Source: UBA7239 sp964509075
Lineage (GTDB): Bacteria; Pseudomonadota; Gammaproteobacteria; Pseudomonadales; UBA7239
Direction of reading: 5' to 3'
DNA length: 64,000 bases
Assembly: GCA_964509075.1 (NCBI GenBank)
Contig: CAZDWC010000002.1
Coordinates: forward strand, 248,001-312,000
Shown here: piece by piece, positions 17,291 to 25,791 of the stretch
Layout: each line of letters opens with the position of its first letter
Position numbering within the stretch: position 1 is the first letter of the stretch
The notes under the pieces: generated by a model
The model's input: only the letters and a program-made list of their open reading frames with translations
Databases searched by the model: none
Told to the model about the DNA's origin: nothing
Position numbers and translations under genes: made by a program

Positions 17291-19060
17291 CTATGGCAGC
17301 GCACTGAGCTGCATGCAGGGTGAGCCATCGCACCAGCTGAAGGATTCAATACGCTGCAATTTCGCGCCCGGCGGTACCTGCACCAACGAAAGCGTTCGCA
17401 CAAAACTTTCCCGATCAGCAACGCGCTCGAAAATAATTTCGCGATTATTGAGCAAATACGCGGCACGATAGCGCTGCACGAAACTTTCGCTGTGCAGCAA
17501 ATCTACCAACAGGTTCTGCCGGTTATTGGAGATCAGACCTTTTCGGGCGATGATCACATCGGCATTGCGCGCCAGTAATCGATCAACCAATTCGACATCC
17601 GAATAGTAGCGCCGCTCTTGTGGCCAGAACTGATGCACCATGGCTTGTAACGTACGCTCATACACACCATACAGAAAGGAGGCTTCCGCAATTTCGTGAA
17701 AATGTGACAACCCGATCTCCCGATAACCCAGACCGAGATTGTCAATAAAAAACGCTTCCCGGCCGGCATACCATGGCGCCTGGCCAATCTGGTCGTAGAT
17801 CACCACCACATCGTCGCGATAATTGAGACGAACAAAGTCGCCAACTGAAGCGATCAGGTTGTAACGGATGTTGAAAATCCCCAGAGCATCAGGTTGCGCA
17901 TTGAAATCATCCGGGTTGCGCAGCAGGCGTGACAATTCCGGCCAGTAGCTGTCCGCGTGCAGTACGGCACGCTGGACATTGGCCAGAAACGGTGAGGCAT
18001 GCGAGTCCCTGAAATGTACATAGCGCGAAGACAGCAGCGTGAACAACACCAACGCCACCATGACGACACGAAAACCGTATTGCAGCTTGCGCACCTGCGA
18101 CCAGCCGCGCGCGATCAACATCAACGCAGCGATATATACAAACGGCAGCGCAACACCGGTGTGACGGTTGTACACCTTGTCTTCAAAAACAAACACCGCC
18201 CACAACAGCGACAACAGCAAGCTACCCAGCAAAGCCAGATCGCGCTGCTGCCACGGGCCACGCAAACCGGGCAAGGCCAGCAACGCAAGCAACAGCCAAC
18301 CGGAATGCCATCCGTAAGTCAGCAGATTGCGCAGCGACTGCGCATGATCCGGATTCACCTTGAAGTAGAACGGGTGCGGTACCAGATCGTGAAAATACCA
18401 GAACCGCCAAACCGTCACCGCGGCAAAACCGGCAGCAATCAACGCACAATTACGCAAGAAACAGGAAGCCTTTCGCTCGCAGAAAAACAGATACGGCAGT
18501 ACCGCCGTCAACATCAAAAAACCTTCCGGCCGACTGTTGAGCACGGCAAGCGCCGGCAACCACCAGTGACGCATGCGTGCAGGATTTGTCGCCCAGTCAA
18601 ACAGCAACAGATAGACAAACCAGTACAGCGCCGTTTCCAAGCCACGCACACTCCACGTATAGAACGGAATGCTCGCCACCATCAGAAACGCAGGAAACAA
18701 TGCCAATACACGATCGGCAATAAAACGCTGTGACAACACCATGACTTCGCGTATGCACAACACGCCGAAAACAAAACACAGCAGCTTGGTGGCGAGCACG
18801 ATATGCAGCGGCAGATGTTTCAACAGCACCAGCATGCCCAACCACAACAAGCCACTGCAGGATTCAATGCGTTCGCCACCAATATTGAAGACATAGCCAT
18901 GACCATCGGCAATATTGGCGGCAAAACGGAAATAGATGAACGCGTCTTCTTCTATATCGTTGAAGCCTATCGCCACCAGCACAGCATAGAAAAACACGCA
19001 AGCCACAAATGCCAGGCGTGGTAACGATGAAGACGTGTCTGCAGCAGCAGGAGCGGTCAT
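17291..19060 (-). CDS. GT-C fold membrane glycosyltransferase (AftB-like)
   Basis: A 589-residue polytopic inner-membrane protein: about ten hydrophobic helices in the first 370 residues, then a soluble periplasmic domain of about 220 residues. The loop after helix 1 reads IEEDAFIYFRFAANIADGHG with the acidic residue expected of GT-C enzymes that use lipid-linked sugar donors. The continuation YVFNIGGERIESCSG resembles the GYxNPGERVEGYSN pattern of mycobacterial AftB-like transferases. Acceptor and donor are unknown, and no envelope polysaccharide cluster is adjacent. Confidence 0.7.
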   Translation of the reverse strand: MTAPAAADTSSSLPRLAFVACVFFYAVLVAIGFNDIEEDAFIYFRFAANIADGHGYVFNIGGERIESCSGLLWLGMLVLLKHLPLHIVLATKLLCFVFGVLCIREVMVLSQRFIADRVLALFPAFLMVASIPFYTWSVRGLETALYWFVYLLLFDWATNPARMRHWWLPALAVLNSRPEGFLMLTAVLPYLFFCERKASCFLRNCALIAAGFAAVTVWRFWYFHDLVPHPFYFKVNPDHAQSLRNLLTYGWHSGWLLLALLALPGLRGPWQQRDLALLGSLLLSLLWAVFVFEDKVYNRHTGVALPFVYIAALMLIARGWSQVRKLQYGFRVVMVALVLFTLLSSRYVHFRDSHASPFLANVQRAVLHADSYWPELSRLLRNPDDFNAQPDALGIFNIRYNLIASVGDFVRLNYRDDVVVIYDQIGQAPWYAGREAFFIDNLGLGYREIGLSHFHEIAEASFLYGVYERTLQAMVHQFWPQERRYYSDVELVDRLLARNADVIIARKGLISNNRQNLLVDLLHSESFVQRYRAAYLLNNREIIFERVADRESFVRTLSLVQVPPGAKLQRIESFSWCDGSPCMQLSALP

Positions 19061-19135
19061 GATGTATCAGCAGGGCGACTTGCGCGATGGCAACAAAGCC
19101 TGCATTCTCGCAGGCCTTGGCAGATGGGGAAAGCA

Positions 19136-19588
19136 ATGCGTGTACTGTTAGGGCTGTTACTGGCCGCGCCGCTGATCGAATTGTGGCTGATCATTCGTGT
19201 AGGCAGCCATCTGGGCGCTCTCACCACCATCGCCCTGCTGATTGGCGCCGGGCTGCTGGGCATGAACCTGTTGCGCCAGCAAAGCCTGAGCACCCTGATG
19301 CGGGTGGATCAACGCCTGCAAGGCGGAGAACTGCCTGCAGGGGAAATTCTGGAAGGCTTTGCACTCACGCTCGCCGCCGCACTCTTGCTGATACCCGGCT
19401 TCATCACCGACGTACTCGCCCTTCCCCTGCTGATCCCCCCGTTGCGCCGCGGGCTGGTACGTCATTATCTGGGTTCGGCGCATTTCAGCGCCCATTACCG
19501 CAGCGGCTACCGCCAAACACAAACAGGCGCCCAAGGGGACATCATCGACGGCGAATGGCGACGTGAAGACGGCCCGCGCCTGCGCTGA
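19136..19588 (+). CDS. fxsA: FxsA family inner-membrane protein
   Basis: A 150-residue membrane protein with three to four helices (LLGLLLAAPLIELWLII; GALTTIALLIGAGLLGMNLL; LIPGFITDVLALPLL) and a short hydrophilic tail, the layout of E. coli FxsA, which counteracts exclusion of phage T7 by F plasmid. As in E. coli, it precedes groES. ATG 19136 has GGGGA at 19126-19130; ATG 19124 lacks one. Confidence 0.9.
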   Translation: MRVLLGLLLAAPLIELWLIIRVGSHLGALTTIALLIGAGLLGMNLLRQQSLSTLMRVDQRLQGGELPAGEILEGFALTLAAALLLIPGFITDVLALPLLIPPLRRGLVRHYLGSAHFSAHYRSGYRQTQTGAQGDIIDGEWRREDGPRLR

Positions 19589-19609
19589 AAAATTATCCTC
19601 ACTCCCCCA

Positions 19610-19636
19610 TTGAAAAGCCCTTCCCCACCCCCATTA
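19610..19636 (+). promoter_or_regulatory. sigma-32 (RpoH) heat-shock promoter of groESL
   Basis: TTGAAA (19610-19615), a 13-base spacer and CCCCATTA (19629-19636), close to the heat-shock consensus CTTGAAA-N11-16-CCCCATNT. It ends 108 bases upstream of groES. No CIRCE inverted repeat (HrcA site) is seen in 19589-19744, so control looks RpoH-type. Confidence 0.75.
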
Positions 19637-19744
19637 ACCGGTCACCTCTTTTGCAACAAAGAGTGGGTCGGGCACTGCAGCACCCCTGCCAGCGCCCCTC
19701 TAATTCATTGTTTTGATTAACGAAACACCTTTACGGAGAGAACC

Positions 19745-20035
19745 ATGAAGATCCGTCCTTTGCACGACCGCGTCGTCATCCGCCGCGAAGAGAAAGAAGA
19801 GAAAACTGCTGGTGGCATCGTGCTCGCCAGCGCCGCCCGCGAAAAGCCTAACAAGGGTGAAGTCATTGCCGTAGGTCCGGGCAAGGCCCTGGATAACGGC
19901 GACGTACGCGCCCTGCAAGTGAAAGTGGGCGACAAGGTTGTATTCGCCAGCTACGCCGGCAGCCAGACCCTCAAAGACGGTGATGACGAGTTCATCATCA
20001 TGAGCGAAAGCGAAATCCTGGGTGTGCTGGAGTAA
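19745..20035 (+). CDS. groES: co-chaperonin GroES
   Basis: A 96-residue Cpn10 heptamer subunit that caps the GroEL cavity. MKIRPLHDRVVIRR start, mobile-loop residues EKTAGGIVLASAA and VGDKVVFASYAG are all standard. GGAGAG precedes ATG 19745. It is followed by groEL after 73 bases that contain a 20-bp palindrome. Confidence 0.99.
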   Translation: MKIRPLHDRVVIRREEKEEKTAGGIVLASAAREKPNKGEVIAVGPGKALDNGDVRALQVKVGDKVVFASYAGSQTLKDGDDEFIIMSESEILGVLE

Positions 20036-20045
20036 TCCAACACCT

Positions 20046-20070
20046 GTACGGGCACGGCATGCCGTGCCCC
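20046..20070. repeat. REP-like palindrome, copy 1 (groES-groEL gap)
   Basis: A perfect 20-bp palindrome GGGCACGGCATGCCGTGCCC (20050-20069) within a 25-bp unit, identical in 25 of 25 bases to a second copy just after groEL. It lies between groES and groEL, where a hairpin could slow RNase decay or set the GroES:GroEL ratio. Confidence 0.75.
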
Positions 20071-20108
20071 TATCCGTCAACCATTTGAATATCTGTTGAG
20101 GAAAGACC

Positions 20109-21755
20109 ATGACAGCCAAAGACGTAAAATTCGGTGACAGCGCTCGCCAGAAAATGTTGAAAGGTGTGAACGTACTGGCCGACGCCGTAAAAGTGACCCT
20201 GGGCCCCAAAGGCCGCAACGTCGTACTCGACAAATCCTTCGGCGCACCAACCATCACCAAAGACGGTGTATCGGTTGCCAAGGAAATCGAACTGAAAGAC
20301 AAATTTGAAAACATGGGCGCGCAGCTGCTGAAAGAAGTGGCCTCACGTGCCAATGACGAAGCCGGCGACGGCACCACCACCGCTACCGTGCTCGCGCAAG
20401 CGATTGTGACCGAAGGTCTGAAATCCGTTGCTGCCGGCATGAACCCGATGGACCTGAAGCGCGGCATCGACAAAGCCATCATCGCCGCTGTGGAAGAAAT
20501 CAAGAAACTCTCCACACCATGCGCCGATACCAAATCCATCGCACAAGTGGGCACTATTTCTGCTAACAGCGATAACAGCGTCGGCGAAATTATCGCCACC
20601 GCAATGGAAAAAGTCGGCAAGGAAGGCGTTATCACCGTTGAAGAAGGCAACGGCCTGGAAAACACGCTGGACGTGGTAGAAGGCATGCAGTTCGACCGCG
20701 GCTACATTTCCCCGTACTTCATCAACAACCAGGCCAGCATGAGCGTTGAGCTCGACAACCCGTACATCCTGCTGGTCGACAAGAAGATCTCCAACATCCG
20801 CGAAATGCTGCCGGTACTGGAAGCCGTTGCCAAATCCGGTCGCCCGCTGGTAATCATCGCGGAAGACGTGGAAGGCGAAGCGCTGGCTACGCTGGTGGTG
20901 AACAACATGCGCGGCATCGTCAAAGTGGCCGCCTGTAAAGCTCCGGGCTTCGGCGATCGCCGCAAAGCCATGCTGGAAGATATCGCCATCCTGTCTGGCG
21001 GCACCGTGATTGCGGAAGAAGTGGGCATGGAACTGGAAAACGCCGGCCTCGCTCACCTCGGCCACGCCAAGCGCGTCACCATGGATAAAGAAAACACCAC
21101 CATCATCGACGGCGCCGGCGATGCCAAAGCCATCGAAGCGCGCGTTGCTGCACTGCGTGTACAGATGGAAGAAACCTCTTCCGACTACGACCGTGAAAAA
21201 CTGCAAGAGCGCGTAGCCAAACTGGCTGGCGGCGTTGCGGTGATCAAGGTTGGCGCTGGCACCGAGATCGAAATGAAAGAGAAGAAAGCCCGCGTCGAAG
21301 ACGCGCTGCACGCAACCCGTGCAGCCGTTGAAGAAGGCGTGGTGGCAGGCGGCGGTGTTGCACTGATCCGCGCCGTGCAAGCACTCGAAGGCATGAAAGG
21401 CGACAACGACGACCAGACCGTCGGCATCAACCTGGCGCGTCGCGCCATGGAAGCGCCGATTCGCCAGATCGTCAGCAACGCCGGCGACGAAGCCTCTGTG
21501 GTGGTCGACAAGATCAAGCAGAACAGCGGCAACTACGGCTACAACGCCGCTACCGGCGAGTACGGCGACATGCTGGCCATGGGTATCCTCGACCCTGCCA
21601 AAGTAACCCGCGCTGCACTGCAGGCTGCAGGTTCCGTAGCAGGTTTGATGATCACTACCGAAGCCATGGTCACCGACGTCGTCGAAGACAAACCAGCCGG
21701 CGGCATGCCGGACATGGGCGGCATGGGTGGTATGGGCGGCATGGGCATGATGTAA
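20109..21755 (+). CDS. groEL: chaperonin GroEL
   Basis: A 548-residue Cpn60, the 14-mer folding chamber. It has TLGPKGRNVVLDKSFGAPT, the ATP-site DGTTTATVLA, and the C-terminal Gly-Gly-Met repeat ending GGMGMM. GAGGAAAG precedes ATG 20109. It is the second gene of a classic heat-shock operon and ends in two strong hairpin terminators. Confidence 0.99.
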   Translation: MTAKDVKFGDSARQKMLKGVNVLADAVKVTLGPKGRNVVLDKSFGAPTITKDGVSVAKEIELKDKFENMGAQLLKEVASRANDEAGDGTTTATVLAQAIVTEGLKSVAAGMNPMDLKRGIDKAIIAAVEEIKKLSTPCADTKSIAQVGTISANSDNSVGEIIATAMEKVGKEGVITVEEGNGLENTLDVVEGMQFDRGYISPYFINNQASMSVELDNPYILLVDKKISNIREMLPVLEAVAKSGRPLVIIAEDVEGEALATLVVNNMRGIVKVAACKAPGFGDRRKAMLEDIAILSGGTVIAEEVGMELENAGLAHLGHAKRVTMDKENTTIIDGAGDAKAIEARVAALRVQMEETSSDYDREKLQERVAKLAGGVAVIKVGAGTEIEMKEKKARVEDALHATRAAVEEGVVAGGGVALIRAVQALEGMKGDNDDQTVGINLARRAMEAPIRQIVSNAGDEASVVVDKIKQNSGNYGYNAATGEYGDMLAMGILDPAKVTRAALQAAGSVAGLMITTEAMVTDVVEDKPAGGMPDMGGMGGMGGMGMM

Positions 21756-21757
21756 GC

Positions 21758-21782
21758 GTACGGGCACGGCATGCCGTGCCCC
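21758..21782. repeat. REP-like palindrome, copy 2 (after groEL)
   Basis: Identical to the palindrome in the groES-groEL gap: core 21762-21781, flanked by GTAC on the left and C on the right in both copies. It begins three bases after the groEL stop. Confidence 0.75.
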
Positions 21783-21801
21783 AACGATTATCGTGCTCCA
21801 A

Positions 21802-21834
21802 CAACAAAAAACCCGCTGCGGCGGGTTTTTTGTT
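21802..21834 (+). terminator. groEL intrinsic terminator
   Basis: ACCCGC-TGCG-GCGGGT with an A-run on the left and a T-run (TTTTTT) on the right. Read on the plus strand it ends groEL; the left A-run also allows function for the opposite strand. Confidence 0.85.
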
Positions 21835-21851
21835 GCTCTCCCGATAGCACG

Positions 21852-21884
21852 TAAAAAAAATCCCCGCAGGGCGGGGATTTTTTT
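21852..21884. terminator. bidirectional terminator between groEL and pnp
   Basis: TCCCCGC-AGG-GCGGGGA stem flanked by eight A on the left and seven T on the right, so both strands read a stem followed by a T-tract. It ends 15 bases from the pnp stop and serves chiefly as the pnp terminator on the minus strand. Confidence 0.85.
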
Positions 21885-21898
21885 CGAGCAGGAAAAAA

Positions 21899-24025
21899 TT
21901 ATTCCTGCACAGCGTCTTCTACTGCCGGCGCTGCTTCGCCGCCTTCCTCTGCCATCGCTTCCTTGATGGAGAGTTTGATGCGACCGCGGTTGTCGACATC
22001 CAGCACTTTCACGCGCACTTCCTGACCTTCCTGCAGGCGATCAGAAACAGCGGCGATGCGCTCGTTGCAGATTTGTGAAATGTGCACCAGACCGTCTTTG
22101 CCGGGCAGGAATTCCACAAAGGCACCGAAATCGACGATGCGCACCACTTTGCCGGTGTAGATCGCGCCGATTTCCGCTTCTGCAGTGATGGCTTCAATGC
22201 GACGCAAGGTTTCCTGTTGCGCTTCCATGTTGGCCGCGTAGATACGCACCACACCGGTGTCTTCGATATCGACTTGCGAACCAGTCGCTTCGGTAATGGA
22301 GCGAATGGTTGCGCCGCCTTTACCGATGATGTCTCGGATTTTTTCCGGATCAATCTTGATTTGCGTGAAGCGTGGTGCGGTTTCAGCAATCGTCGCACGC
22401 GGCGTGCTGATCACCTTGTTCATCTCGGCGAGAATCTGCAAACGCGCGGCCATGGCCTGCTCCAGCGCGCGCTCCATGATTTCTTCGTTGATACCTTCGA
22501 TCTTGATATCCATCTGCAGCGCAGTCACACCATTGGCGGTACCGGCCACTTTGAAATCCATGTCGCCGAGGTGATCTTCATCACCGAGAATATCGGTCAA
22601 CACAGCGAAACGATTGCCCTCTTTAATCAGGCCCATCGCGATACCGGCAACAGGCGCTTTCAAAGGCACGCCCGCATCCATCAACGCCAGGCTGCTACCG
22701 CAGACTGAAGCCATGGAGCTCGAACCGTTCGACTCCGTAATTTCAGACACGACGCGAATCGTGTACGGAAATGCTTCCTGACTCGGCAACATTGCCATCA
22801 CACCGCGACGCGCCAGGCGGCCGTGACCGATTTCGCGGCGACCGGTGCCACCCATGCGACCACATTCACCCACCGAATACGGAGGGAAGTTGTAGTGCAG
22901 CATGAACGGATCCTTGCGCTCACCTTCCAGTGCGTCGATATTTTGCGCATCGCGCAGCGAACCGAGTGTTGCCACAACAATCGCCTGCGTTTCACCGCGC
23001 GTGAACAATGCAGAACCGTGCACGTTCGGCAACACGCCGGTCTCAACAGCAATCGCACGCACGGTGCGGTTGTCGCGGCCGTCGATACGCGGCTCGCCGT
23101 TCAGCACGCGATTGCGCACCACTTTTTTCTCCAGCTTGCCGAACATTTCCGCAACATCTTTTGCGGCAAATTCTTCGCCGGCCACTTTCTCGATGGCTTG
23201 TTGACGCAATTCGCCGAGACGCGCGTAACGCTGCTGTTTCTCCGTGATGCGATAGGCTTCGCCGATTTGCGGGCCAACTGCAGCTACCACTTTATCCTGA
23301 AGGGCACGGTTTTCAGCAGGCGGCTGCCAATCCCAACGCGGCTTGCCGGCATCGGCAGCCAGTGCGTTGATCGCAGCAATCACTACTTGCATTTCAGTGT
23401 GTGCAAACAGCACTGCACCGAGCATGATGTCTTCCGGCAGTTCGTTGGCTTCGGATTCCACCATCAACACGGCATCTTTGGTACCGGCAACCACCATGTC
23501 CAGCTCGGAGGTTTTCAGGCGACTGTAGGAAGGATTGAGGATGTAACCTTCGTCATCGGTGTAACCGACGCGCGCACAGCCGATAGGACCGTTGAACGGA
23601 ATACCGGAAATGGCCAGCGCAGCAGACGTGCCGATCATGGAGATGATGTCCGGATCCTGGTCTTTTTCGGCGGACATCACGGTACAGATCACCTGCACTT
23701 CGTTGTTGAAGTCATCCGGAAACAAAGGACGGATCGGGCGATCGATCAGACGCGAAGTCAGCGTTTCTTTTTCGCTCGGGCGACCTTCACGCTTGAAAAA
23801 ACCACCGGGGATCTTGCCAGCTGCATAGGCTTTTTCCTGATAGTGCACGGAGAGCGGGAAAAAATCCTGCCCTTCTTTGGCTGTTTTGGCGCCGACCACG
23901 GTGCAGAGCACCGTAGTCGTGCCCATGGTGGCCAGTACCGCACCGGAAGCCTGACGCGCAATGCGTCCGGTTTCCAGCGTAACGGTCTGATCACCGTACT
24001 GAAATTTCTTGATGATGGCTTTCAC
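21899..24025 (-). CDS. pnp: polynucleotide phosphorylase
   Basis: A 708-residue 3'-5' exoribonuclease subunit that phosphorolyses RNA and is part of the RNA degradosome. Two RNase PH domains (about 1-150 and 310-480) flank an all-helical domain. They are followed by a KH domain (about 550-615, KIRDIIGKGGATIRSI) and an S1 domain (about 620-690, GAIYTGKVVRIVDFGAFVEF). Downstream of rpsO with a terminator hairpin in the gap, as in E. coli. Confidence 0.99.
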   Translation of the reverse strand: MKAIIKKFQYGDQTVTLETGRIARQASGAVLATMGTTTVLCTVVGAKTAKEGQDFFPLSVHYQEKAYAAGKIPGGFFKREGRPSEKETLTSRLIDRPIRPLFPDDFNNEVQVICTVMSAEKDQDPDIISMIGTSAALAISGIPFNGPIGCARVGYTDDEGYILNPSYSRLKTSELDMVVAGTKDAVLMVESEANELPEDIMLGAVLFAHTEMQVVIAAINALAADAGKPRWDWQPPAENRALQDKVVAAVGPQIGEAYRITEKQQRYARLGELRQQAIEKVAGEEFAAKDVAEMFGKLEKKVVRNRVLNGEPRIDGRDNRTVRAIAVETGVLPNVHGSALFTRGETQAIVVATLGSLRDAQNIDALEGERKDPFMLHYNFPPYSVGECGRMGGTGRREIGHGRLARRGVMAMLPSQEAFPYTIRVVSEITESNGSSSMASVCGSSLALMDAGVPLKAPVAGIAMGLIKEGNRFAVLTDILGDEDHLGDMDFKVAGTANGVTALQMDIKIEGINEEIMERALEQAMAARLQILAEMNKVISTPRATIAETAPRFTQIKIDPEKIRDIIGKGGATIRSITEATGSQVDIEDTGVVRIYAANMEAQQETLRRIEAITAEAEIGAIYTGKVVRIVDFGAFVEFLPGKDGLVHISQICNERIAAVSDRLQEGQEVRVKVLDVDNRGRIKLSIKEAMAEEGGEAAPAVEDAVQE

Positions 24026-24052
24026 GTTATCTTCCTTTCAAAGCTGTGATAG

Positions 24053-24082
24053 TGGAAAAAAAACGCCGCGCGAACGCGGCAT
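24053..24082 (-). terminator. rpsO terminator in rpsO-pnp gap
   Basis: On the minus strand GCCGCG-TTCG-CGCGGC is followed by a run of about eight T. The UUCG tetraloop makes the hairpin very stable. E. coli has an equivalent terminator between rpsO and pnp that lets part of transcription through. Confidence 0.85.
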
Positions 24083-24088
24083 TTTTGA

Positions 24089-24358
24089 TCAGCGACGCAG
24101 GCCGAGTTTACCAATCAGCTGGGTGTAGCGACTGGCATCTTTGCGTTTGAGATAGTCGAGCAGTTTGCGGCGCTGGTTAACCATGCGGATCAGGCCGCGA
24201 CGCGAGTGGTGATCTTGCTTGTGGCTGCCAAAATGCGATTGCAGCTTGTCGATATTTGCAGACAGCAGTGCAACTTGTACTTCCGGTGAACCGGTATCTT
24301 TCTCGCCCTGACCATAGGTTTTGACGATTGCTGCTTTTTCCTGAACTGAGAGTGCCAT
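24089..24358 (-). CDS. rpsO: 30S ribosomal protein S15
   Basis: An 89-residue primary 16S rRNA-binding protein. HKQDHHSRRGLIRMVNQRRKLLDYLKRKD is the S15 signature (shown here in part). Lies 33 bases after truB and 63 bases before pnp, with a terminator between rpsO and pnp. Confidence 0.99.
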   Translation of the reverse strand: MALSVQEKAAIVKTYGQGEKDTGSPEVQVALLSANIDKLQSHFGSHKQDHHSRRGLIRMVNQRRKLLDYLKRKDASRYTQLIGKLGLRR

Positions 24359-24391
24359 GGTTTTACCTCGTTACAATATGCGTTGAGAAAA

Positions 24392-25393
24392 TCACGCCCG
24401 ACCGTGCATATTTACAGTCGCCGTGCCTGTGTTGTGTTGCAGACCCGCTTGCTGGGTCTGCAACAGTTTCCGCGGTGCGATGCGACCATCCGCAAGGATT
24501 TCCGCCACACCGAGAAATTCGCCGTTTTCCAGCACTGCCCGCACCATTTCGCCAACGGCGGTGTGCTGCAGTGCTTTCACTTCCAGGACCGGTTGGCCCT
24601 GGCGTAAATAAAATCCGGAGGCCACCGGCAGTGTCACCGTCTGCAAATGCTCAATGGCTTTATCGACCGGCAACAAAAACCTGTCCAGCAATTCTGCACG
24701 ACCTTCGCCGCGCACCTGCTCCAGTTCGTCCAGCGAAACGCATTGCGCTTCATTGAACGGGCCAGCCTGTGAGCGATGCAAACTGCTGATATGCGCACCG
24801 CAGCCGAGCAGCGCACCAACATCTTCTGCCAGCGTGCGGATGTACGTGCCCTTGCTGACGTGGGCCTCGACATCCGCTTCAGGGTAGTCGCCACCGCGAA
24901 AAGCACTGAGCGTGAGTCGGTAAACCGTCACCGGACGCGCAGCACGCTCCACTTCCTTGCCCTCGCGTGCCAGCTTGTACAACGGCTGGCCCTGGTGCTT
25001 GATCGCCGAAAACATCGACGGCACCTGTTCAATGGCACCGACAAACTTTTCGAGCGCAGATTCTACCGCAGCCTGTGTCAACTGTGGCGCCGGCGTGCTG
25101 GCAAGCACCTCGCCTTCGGCATCGCCTGTGTTAGTAGTGATGCCAAAACGCATCGTGCAGCGATAGACCTTGTCGGCATCCAGCAAATATTGTGAAAACT
25201 TGGTTGCCTCGCCAAAGCACAACGGCAGTACGCCGGTGGCCATCGGATCGAGACTACCGGTATGGCCGGCCTTGGCCGCTGCCAGTAACCATTTGGCGCG
25301 TTGCAGCGCGGCATTGGAGGTCATGCCATCTGACTTGTTCAACAGCAGGATGCCATCAATCTGGCGCCCTTTGGGTTTGCGTGGCTTGCTCAT
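24392..25393 (-). CDS. truB: tRNA pseudouridine(55) synthase TruB
   Basis: A 333-residue enzyme making pseudouridine 55 in the T-loop of tRNAs. The catalytic Asp is in AGHTGSLDPMATGVLPLC, and YRCTMRFG and a C-terminal PUA-like domain are present. The protein extends some 20 residues beyond E. coli TruB (C-terminal QTQQAGLQHNTGTATVNMHGRA, an uncharacterised tail). It begins two bases after the rbfA stop. Confidence 0.98.
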   Translation of the reverse strand: MSKPRKPKGRQIDGILLLNKSDGMTSNAALQRAKWLLAAAKAGHTGSLDPMATGVLPLCFGEATKFSQYLLDADKVYRCTMRFGITTNTGDAEGEVLASTPAPQLTQAAVESALEKFVGAIEQVPSMFSAIKHQGQPLYKLAREGKEVERAARPVTVYRLTLSAFRGGDYPEADVEAHVSKGTYIRTLAEDVGALLGCGAHISSLHRSQAGPFNEAQCVSLDELEQVRGEGRAELLDRFLLPVDKAIEHLQTVTLPVASGFYLRQGQPVLEVKALQHTAVGEMVRAVLENGEFLGVAEILADGRIAPRKLLQTQQAGLQHNTGTATVNMHGRA

Positions 25394-25395
25394 GC

Positions 25396-25776
25396 TTATT
25401 CCGGCGTGTGATGGCTGGCATCTGCCGCCACGGCACGATCAATCAGTGCCGACAACTGCGCGCCGCGTTGCACGCTGATATCAAATACAAAAAACAGCCG
25501 CGGTGTGGTGCGCATGTGATTGGTGGCGGCAATCTTGCTGCGCAGGAAGCCGCCCGCCTTGTTCAGGGTTTTCAATGCCTGATCACGCTGCTCGTCACTG
25601 CGCTCACCGACAAAGGTGACAAACACCTTGGCGTGAGATAGATCGCGGCTGACTTCGACCTCGTTTATGTTCACCATGCCGACACGCGGGTCGCGCACTT
25701 CCTGCTGGATCAGCAGGGCCAGCTCGCGCTTGAGGTAATCGCCCACGCGCTGGATGCGGCTGTACTCTTGTGCCAT
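25396..25776 (-). CDS. rbfA: 30S ribosome-binding factor A
   Basis: A 126-residue KH-like protein needed for 16S 5'-end maturation and cold adaptation. RIQRVGDYLKRELALLIQQE and VRDPRVGMVNINEVEVSRDL are family hallmarks. It lies in the infB-rbfA-truB order of E. coli, 15 bases after infB. Confidence 0.98.
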   Translation of the reverse strand: MAQEYSRIQRVGDYLKRELALLIQQEVRDPRVGMVNINEVEVSRDLSHAKVFVTFVGERSDEQRDQALKTLNKAGGFLRSKIAATNHMRTTPRLFFVFDISVQRGAQLSALIDRAVAADASHHTPE

Positions 25777-25791
25777 GTCGCGTAAATTCCG

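Noticed and set aside
20343..21767. Long open frame of 474 codons on the strand opposite groEL
   Set aside because: It runs exactly antisense to a perfect GroEL gene and has the His/Phe/Ala-rich composition typical of antisense frames in GC-rich genes; no ribosome site or domain.
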